Assembly (NCBI GenBank): GCA_963716135.1
Contig: OY970289.1
Coordinates: 2,666,001 to 2,730,000 of the forward strand
Reading direction: 5' to 3'
Origin: CAVRAW01 sp963716135
GTDB lineage: Bacteria > Planctomycetota > Planctomycetia > Pirellulales > JADZDJ01
DNA length: 64,000 bases
Shown: one piece after another, positions 60,122 through 64,000 of the stretch
Layout of the letters: each line of letters opens with the position of its first letter
Position numbering within the stretch: the first letter of the stretch is position 1
The notes under the pieces: model-generated
Seen by the model: only the letters and a program-made list of their open reading frames with translations
Told to the model about the DNA's origin: nothing
Database searches by the model: none
Made by a program: the position numbers and the translations under genes

Positions 60122-60462
60122 GTCTCGAGCGACCGATGGATTCCAATTCAACCGATCCAGCGCAACTCACGAGCTCCATCGAAGCGCTCCGCCGCGAAAT
60201 GGCGCAGCTCGCCGAGCGCACCCAATCGCTGGAAACGCAACTCCAGCAAAAACTTCGCGAAGCGGCGCAGCAATCCCAGCCAGGGTCCGGCATGGGCACC
60301 CTCAACGAGGGACTCGTGCTGGCGATTAGCGCCGCCGTTGCCGCCTATCTCGGCGTCAAGCCGCACATTCGCGAAATCCGCTTGCAACGCGGCAGCCGTT
60401 GGGTTCAGGAGGGCCGCGTCACCATCCAAGCTTCCCACGCACTCACACGCCACCGCGGTTAG
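60118..60462 (+). CDS. Small carboxyltransferase-associated protein of unclear function
   Basis: 114 residues in two parts. Residues about 15-50 form a charged coiled coil (SSIEALRREMAQLAERTQSL). Residues about 62-112 are LNEGLVLAISAAVAAYLGVK, then an Arg-rich segment and RWVQEGRVTIQASHALTRHR. The second part resembles the C-terminal piece of OadG-like or delta subunits of biotin-dependent decarboxylases (hydrophobic helix then W-x-x-x-GR). Enclosed between the 12S and 1.3S genes (ATGA overlap upstream), so a structural subunit of the complex is likely. No transcarboxylase subunit of this type is known to me. Confidence 0.5.
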   Translation: MSLERPMDSNSTDPAQLTSSIEALRREMAQLAERTQSLETQLQQKLREAAQQSQPGSGMGTLNEGLVLAISAAVAAYLGVKPHIREIRLQRGSRWVQEGRVTIQASHALTRHRG

Positions 60463-60471
60463 GAGTCTGCC

Positions 60472-60858
60472 GTGAAGCTAAAAGTCACCGTCGACGGCAA
60501 ACAATACGAAGTCGATGTCGATGTCGCCGAGCCGGAGCAGCCGCATCCGATCTACATTCCTGCGGTCGGTCAGCCGCGCACTCCCTCGGCGCAGCCGCGC
60601 GCAGCGGCGCAGCCCGCTGCCGCGCCCGAATCGGTCGCCGACGAAAACAAAGTCTGCCGCAGCCCCATCACCGGCGTGGTCGTCCGTGTTTCGGCCCAGG
60701 CCGGCCAACAAATCCAACCCAACGACGTCCTAATGGTGCTCGAGGCCATGAAAATGGAGACCGCCATCACCTCTCCCATCGCCGGCAAAATCGCTAAGCT
60801 GAATGTCAACGTCGGCGACCCCGTCCAGGGAGGCCAGGTGCTCGTAGAATTTGAGTGA
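60472..60858 (+). CDS. Biotin carboxyl carrier (transcarboxylase 1.3S subunit)
   Basis: Carries carboxybiotin between the 5S and 12S active sites. 128 residues. The N-terminal MKLKVTVDGKQYEVDVDV matches the 1.3S start, a Pro/Ala linker follows (about 20-55), and the biotinyl domain has LEAMKMETAITSP with target Lys94. The GTG start is supported by AGGAG 6 bases upstream. Confidence 0.93.
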   Translation: MKLKVTVDGKQYEVDVDVAEPEQPHPIYIPAVGQPRTPSAQPRAAAQPAAAPESVADENKVCRSPITGVVVRVSAQAGQQIQPNDVLMVLEAMKMETAITSPIAGKIAKLNVNVGDPVQGGQVLVEFE

Positions 60859-60867
60859 GCAATCAAT

Positions 60868-61278
60868 ATGAAACCCGTCAAATCTCTCAACCACGTCGGA
60901 ATTGCGGTCCGTTCGCTTGACGAGCAACGGAAGTTCTACGAAACGCAACTAGGCGCCATCTTCGAGCATGTCGAAGATGTCCCCAGCCAGAAAGTGCGCG
61001 TCGCCTTTTACCGCGTCGGCGATGTTCGCCTGGAGCTGTTGGAACCAACCGACCCGGCCAGCCCGGTTCAAGCATTTCTCGATAAGCGCGGCGAAGGGCT
61101 CCACCACATCGCCTTCACCGTCGATGACATCAAGTCGCGCATCGCCGAACTCAAGCAGTCGGGCCTGCGCATGATCGACGAATCGCCGCGCCCGGGCGCG
61201 CATCACATGCAAATCGCCTTCATTCATCCCAAAAGCACCTTCGGCGTCCTCACGGAACTTTGTGAACCGCCAAAGTAA
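60868..61278 (+). CDS. mce: Methylmalonyl-CoA epimerase
   Basis: Interconverts (S)- and (R)-methylmalonyl-CoA, needed between the carboxytransferase and the mutase. 136 residues of glyoxalase/VOC fold: LNHVGIAVRSLDEQRKFYE (first metal His), VRLELLEP, EGLHHIAFTVDDI (second His) and GVLTELCEP (metal Glu). It lies 9 bases after the biotin carrier gene. Confidence 0.93.
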   Translation: MKPVKSLNHVGIAVRSLDEQRKFYETQLGAIFEHVEDVPSQKVRVAFYRVGDVRLELLEPTDPASPVQAFLDKRGEGLHHIAFTVDDIKSRIAELKQSGLRMIDESPRPGAHHMQIAFIHPKSTFGVLTELCEPPK

Positions 61279-61294
61279 TCGATGATTGCGGCCC

Positions 61295-63391
61295 ATGCTT
61301 CCTGCCACCTTCAGCTTGAAAGACGACTTTCCCCCCGCCAGCTATGAACAATGGTGCGCCCAGGTTGAGGACGACTTAAAAGGGGCTGCGTTCGACAAGC
61401 TGATCACGCGCTCCTACGAAGGCATCGACGTCCAACCTCTTTATACTCGCGACCACGTCGGCCAGCGCGACGACCTTGGCCTTCCCGGCTCGCCTCCGTT
61501 TGTTCGTTCATCAAGCCCGCTCGGCGCCGTGGCCACCGGCTGGGATTTGCGTCAGGAGCACGCGCATCCCGATCTAGCGGTCACCAACCGCGCCATTCTC
61601 GATGATTTGGCCGGAGGCGTCACCTCGCTGATGTTGCGCCTCGACTCCGCCGGCTGCTTCGGCTTCGATCCGGACGAGCCCGCCGCCACGGAGCTCGCCG
61701 GCCACGAGGGCCTGATGGCGTACTCTGTAGACGATCTCGATGCGGCCCTGGCTGGCGTTCAATTGAATCTGGTTCCAGTGGCGCTGGAGGCTGGCGCGGC
61801 CTTCACGCCGGCCGCGGCACTCCTCATTGCCTTGTGGCGCCGCCGCGGCATTGCGACCGATCAAGCGCGCGGCGCTTTCAACGCCGATCCGCTGGCCGTG
61901 CTGGCTCGAGACGGAAAGCTCCCATACTCTGCCGCGAAGGGCTTGTCGCTCCTGGGCGATCTCGCCGCCTGGACCTCCAAGAATTATCCCCACGTTGCCG
62001 CCGTAGGCGTCGATTCGACACCGTACCACGACGCCGGGGCCACCAGTGCGCAAGATATCGCTTTCGGCGTTGCCACGGCTGTCGCATACCTGCGCGCCAT
62101 GACCGCCGTCGGCCTCGATGTCGATTCCGCTGCGCGGCAGATCGAATTCAATATCGGCCTGGGCACGCATCATTTCCTGGCGATTTGTAAGCTGCGAGCG
62201 GCCCGCCGCGTTTGGTTCCGTGTCGTCGAGGCTGCCGGCGGTTCCCCCGCCGCCGGCGCCATGCGCATCAATGCTCGCACCAGCCGCCGAGTGCTCAGCA
62301 AGCGAGATCCGTACGTCAATCTATTGCGCAACACGGTGGGCGTCTTCGCTGCCGGCCTGGGCGGCGCCGATTCGATCACTTCCGTGCCGTTTGATTCGCT
62401 TATAGGTCCGCCCGACGATCTCAGCCGCCGTACGGCCCGCAATACCCTGCTGGTGCTTCAGGAAGAATCCCATTTGAACCGCGTGATCGACCCTGCCGGC
62501 GGCAGTTGGTTCCTCGATCGGCTGACGCAAGAACTCGCCGAAAAAGCCTGGGAGATCTTCCAGCAGGTCGAGCGCCAGGGGGGCATGCTTCATGCTCTCA
62601 CCAGCGGCTGGGTCGCTAAGGAAATCGAGGCGACGTTCACGACTCGCGCGAAGGATATCGCCCGCCGCAAAGAAGGCATCACCGGCGTGAGCGAATTCCC
62701 CGACCTCGCCGAAGAGCCTGTGACTCGCCCGACGCCGGATATCGCTGCCCTGCGCAAAGCGGCCGTGAGCCGATTAGGAAAGTCGCGATCCAAAGCATCC
62801 TCATTGACCGAAGCAAAGTTCGACGGCATTATCGCCGCAGCCGAAAAAGGCGCGTCGATTGGTCAAATCGCGCGCGCACTTGGCTTCCGTCAAGAACACG
62901 CCGAAATCGCCCCGCTTGCTTTCCGCGGCTTTGCCGAACCTTTCGAGCAATTGCGCGACGCCAGCGACGCCTGGCAAGCGCGGCACGGCAAACGCCCAAC
63001 GGTGTTTTTGGCCAACCTAGGTCCGGTCTCGCACCACACCGCCCGCGCTACCTACTCCAAGAACTTCTTCGAAACCGGCGGGTTTTCCGTCATCACCAAC
63101 AACGGTTTTCCCGATGCCGACGCCGCCGCCAAAGCTTTCGCCGCCAGCGGAGCACCAGTGGCCGTCATCTGTTCCTCCGATAAGCTGTATCCCGATTTGG
63201 TTCCGCAACTCGCCGGCAAGCTCAAAGCGGGGGGAGCCACGTCGGTCGTCCTAGCAGGCAATCCGGGCGCCAACGAACAAACGTGGCGTGCCGCCGGCGT
63301 CGATCGCTTTATCTTCGTCAAGTGCGACGTGCTAGCCACGCTGCGCGACATGCTCGGCGAACTAGGTGTGCTGCAATCATCGAACAAATGA
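61295..63391 (+). CDS. mutA: Methylmalonyl-CoA mutase small (non-catalytic) subunit
   Basis: Partner of the B12-binding subunit in the mutase heterodimer. 698 residues from ATG 61295; the upstream TTG at 61286 is less likely. FSLKDDFPPASYEQWCAQVEDDLKG and YEGIDVQPLYTRD open the barrel; QIEFNIGLGTHHFLAICKLRAARRVW and EESHLNRVIDPAGGSWFLD are conserved. The C-terminal domain has VFLANLGPVSHHTARATYSK and lacks the DxHxxG cobalamin ligand, as expected for MutA. Confidence 0.9.
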   Translation: MLPATFSLKDDFPPASYEQWCAQVEDDLKGAAFDKLITRSYEGIDVQPLYTRDHVGQRDDLGLPGSPPFVRSSSPLGAVATGWDLRQEHAHPDLAVTNRAILDDLAGGVTSLMLRLDSAGCFGFDPDEPAATELAGHEGLMAYSVDDLDAALAGVQLNLVPVALEAGAAFTPAAALLIALWRRRGIATDQARGAFNADPLAVLARDGKLPYSAAKGLSLLGDLAAWTSKNYPHVAAVGVDSTPYHDAGATSAQDIAFGVATAVAYLRAMTAVGLDVDSAARQIEFNIGLGTHHFLAICKLRAARRVWFRVVEAAGGSPAAGAMRINARTSRRVLSKRDPYVNLLRNTVGVFAAGLGGADSITSVPFDSLIGPPDDLSRRTARNTLLVLQEESHLNRVIDPAGGSWFLDRLTQELAEKAWEIFQQVERQGGMLHALTSGWVAKEIEATFTTRAKDIARRKEGITGVSEFPDLAEEPVTRPTPDIAALRKAAVSRLGKSRSKASSLTEAKFDGIIAAAEKGASIGQIARALGFRQEHAEIAPLAFRGFAEPFEQLRDASDAWQARHGKRPTVFLANLGPVSHHTARATYSKNFFETGGFSVITNNGFPDADAAAKAFAASGAPVAVICSSDKLYPDLVPQLAGKLKAGGATSVVLAGNPGANEQTWRAAGVDRFIFVKCDVLATLRDMLGELGVLQSSNK

Positions 63392-63398
63392 ACGCCGA

Positions 63399-64000
63399 AT
63401 GATCAAAGATCGCGCCACTGCTGCCATTCCCAACTTCGCCGACGTGCCGCTGCACGCCGACGGCGCCCGCCGCGCTGCGTCTGGCGGCAACGACAGCGCC
63501 GCACACCAGCGCTACGACGATCCCCGCCTCACCTGGCAAACTCCCGAGCACATTCCCGTCAAGCCGCTCTACACCGCCGCCGACCTGGAAGGCGTCGATC
63601 ACCTCGACACGGTGCCCGGCCTCCCGCCGTTTCTCCGCGGTCCATACGCCACGATGTACGTGCAGCAGCCCTGGACGGTGCGCCAGTACGCGGGTTTTTC
63701 CACCGCCAAAGACTCAAACGCTTTCTATCGCCGCAACCTGGCCGCCGGCCAGATGGGCCTGAGCATCGCTTTCGATCTGGCAACGCACCGTGGTTACGAT
63801 TCCGATCATCCGCGCGTCACCGGCGATGTCGGCATGGCGGGCGTGGCGATTGACAGCATCTATGACATGCGCACCCTGTTCGACGGCATACCGCTGGACA
63901 AGATGAGCGTCTCGATGACGATGAACGGCGCCGTCCTGCCGATCATGGCGCTGTACATCGTCGCCGCGGAAGAGCAGGGGGTCAAACCGGAACAACTGGT
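63399..64000 (+). CDS. mutB: Methylmalonyl-CoA mutase large (catalytic) subunit, 3' end outside window
   Basis: First 200 residues of the adenosylcobalamin-dependent subunit that isomerises methylmalonyl-CoA to succinyl-CoA. Diagnostic segments: IPVKPLYTAADLEGV, GLPPFLRGPYATMYVQQPWTVRQYAGFSTA (substrate-binding loop with the radical-shielding Tyr), LSIAFDLATHRGYDSDHPRV and KMSVSMTMNGAVLPIMALY. ATG 63399 lies 7 bases after the mutA stop. The B12-binding domain is beyond the edge. Confidence 0.93.
   Translation, partial: MIKDRATAAIPNFADVPLHADGARRAASGGNDSAAHQRYDDPRLTWQTPEHIPVKPLYTAADLEGVDHLDTVPGLPPFLRGPYATMYVQQPWTVRQYAGFSTAKDSNAFYRRNLAAGQMGLSIAFDLATHRGYDSDHPRVTGDVGMAGVAIDSIYDMRTLFDGIPLDKMSVSMTMNGAVLPIMALYIVAAEEQGVKPEQL

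Noticed and set aside
57039..60858. Sodium-pumping oxaloacetate or methylmalonyl-CoA decarboxylase instead of transcarboxylase
   Set aside because: No beta subunit (large membrane sodium pump) is present, while 5S, 12S and 1.3S-like genes are all there.

Overview
The window is GC-rich, densely coded bacterial DNA, probably from a planctomycete (Pirellulales-like). That assignment is inferred from gene content: PEP-CTERM surface proteins, a giant TPR protein, sulfotransferases, a very large exopolysaccharide cluster and a Propionibacterium-type transcarboxylase operon. I could not run any database search.

Region 1 (1-32748) is one long, almost entirely plus-strand polysaccharide operon. Neighbouring genes typically overlap by ATGA or GTGA. 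It encodes an ABC exporter (Wzm/Wzt), about a dozen glycosyltransferases of the GT2, GT4 and GT-D types, two pyruvyl-transferase-like enzymes, two sulfotransferases, two FkbM-type methyltransferases, two FemAB/GNAT acyltransferases, a glutaminyl cyclase, an asparagine-synthetase-like enzyme, a GH105-like glycosidase, a Wzy-like polymerase and a WcaF-type acetyltransferase. The one minus-strand gene is a PIG-L deacetylase (13969-15492). The product should be an acidic, decorated (pyruvylated, sulfated, acylated) surface polymer.

Region 2 (32749-40229) is a surface-protein module: three PEP-CTERM-type proteins sharing an unusual C-terminal signal, EP-x11-P-h-G-L-[LM]-x3-[LI]-R, then a TPR protein of about 1,394 residues and a FixJ-like regulator whose phospho-acceptor Asp is Glu. 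No exosortase is visible in the window. Region 3 (40399-44644) makes GDP-L-fucose (gmd, fcl) and encodes a large GT-C-like membrane protein.

Region 4 (44634-51608) is mostly minus strand: a YihY-type membrane protein, class II fructose-1,6-bisphosphatase, and the glyoxylate-shunt enzymes isocitrate lyase and malate synthase. A divergent LysR gene follows, then a cNMP-binding protein without a DNA-binding domain. Region 5 (51859-56999) is a polyhydroxyalkanoate cluster: thiolase, reductase, phasin/PhaE-like protein, class III synthase and an ABC1/UbiB-like protein. Region 6 (57039-64000) encodes the 5S, 12S and 1.3S subunits of methylmalonyl-CoA carboxytransferase, a small extra protein, methylmalonyl-CoA epimerase and both subunits of methylmalonyl-CoA mutase; the last is cut by the window edge. 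Together regions 4-6 describe C2/C3 acyl-CoA use and storage: glyoxylate shunt, gluconeogenesis, PHA and propionyl-CoA/succinyl-CoA interconversion.

About two dozen genes or gene junctions change reading frame in mid-gene, several at homopolymer runs (A6 at about 34718, A7 at about 35448, C6 at 55879-55884). These look like single-base insertion/deletion errors rather than pseudogenes, because conserved family sequence continues in the new frame. I give such genes their full inferred span and state where the frame changes. No tRNA, rRNA, CRISPR array or insertion sequence was seen, and no gene-free stretch exceeds about 250 bases.
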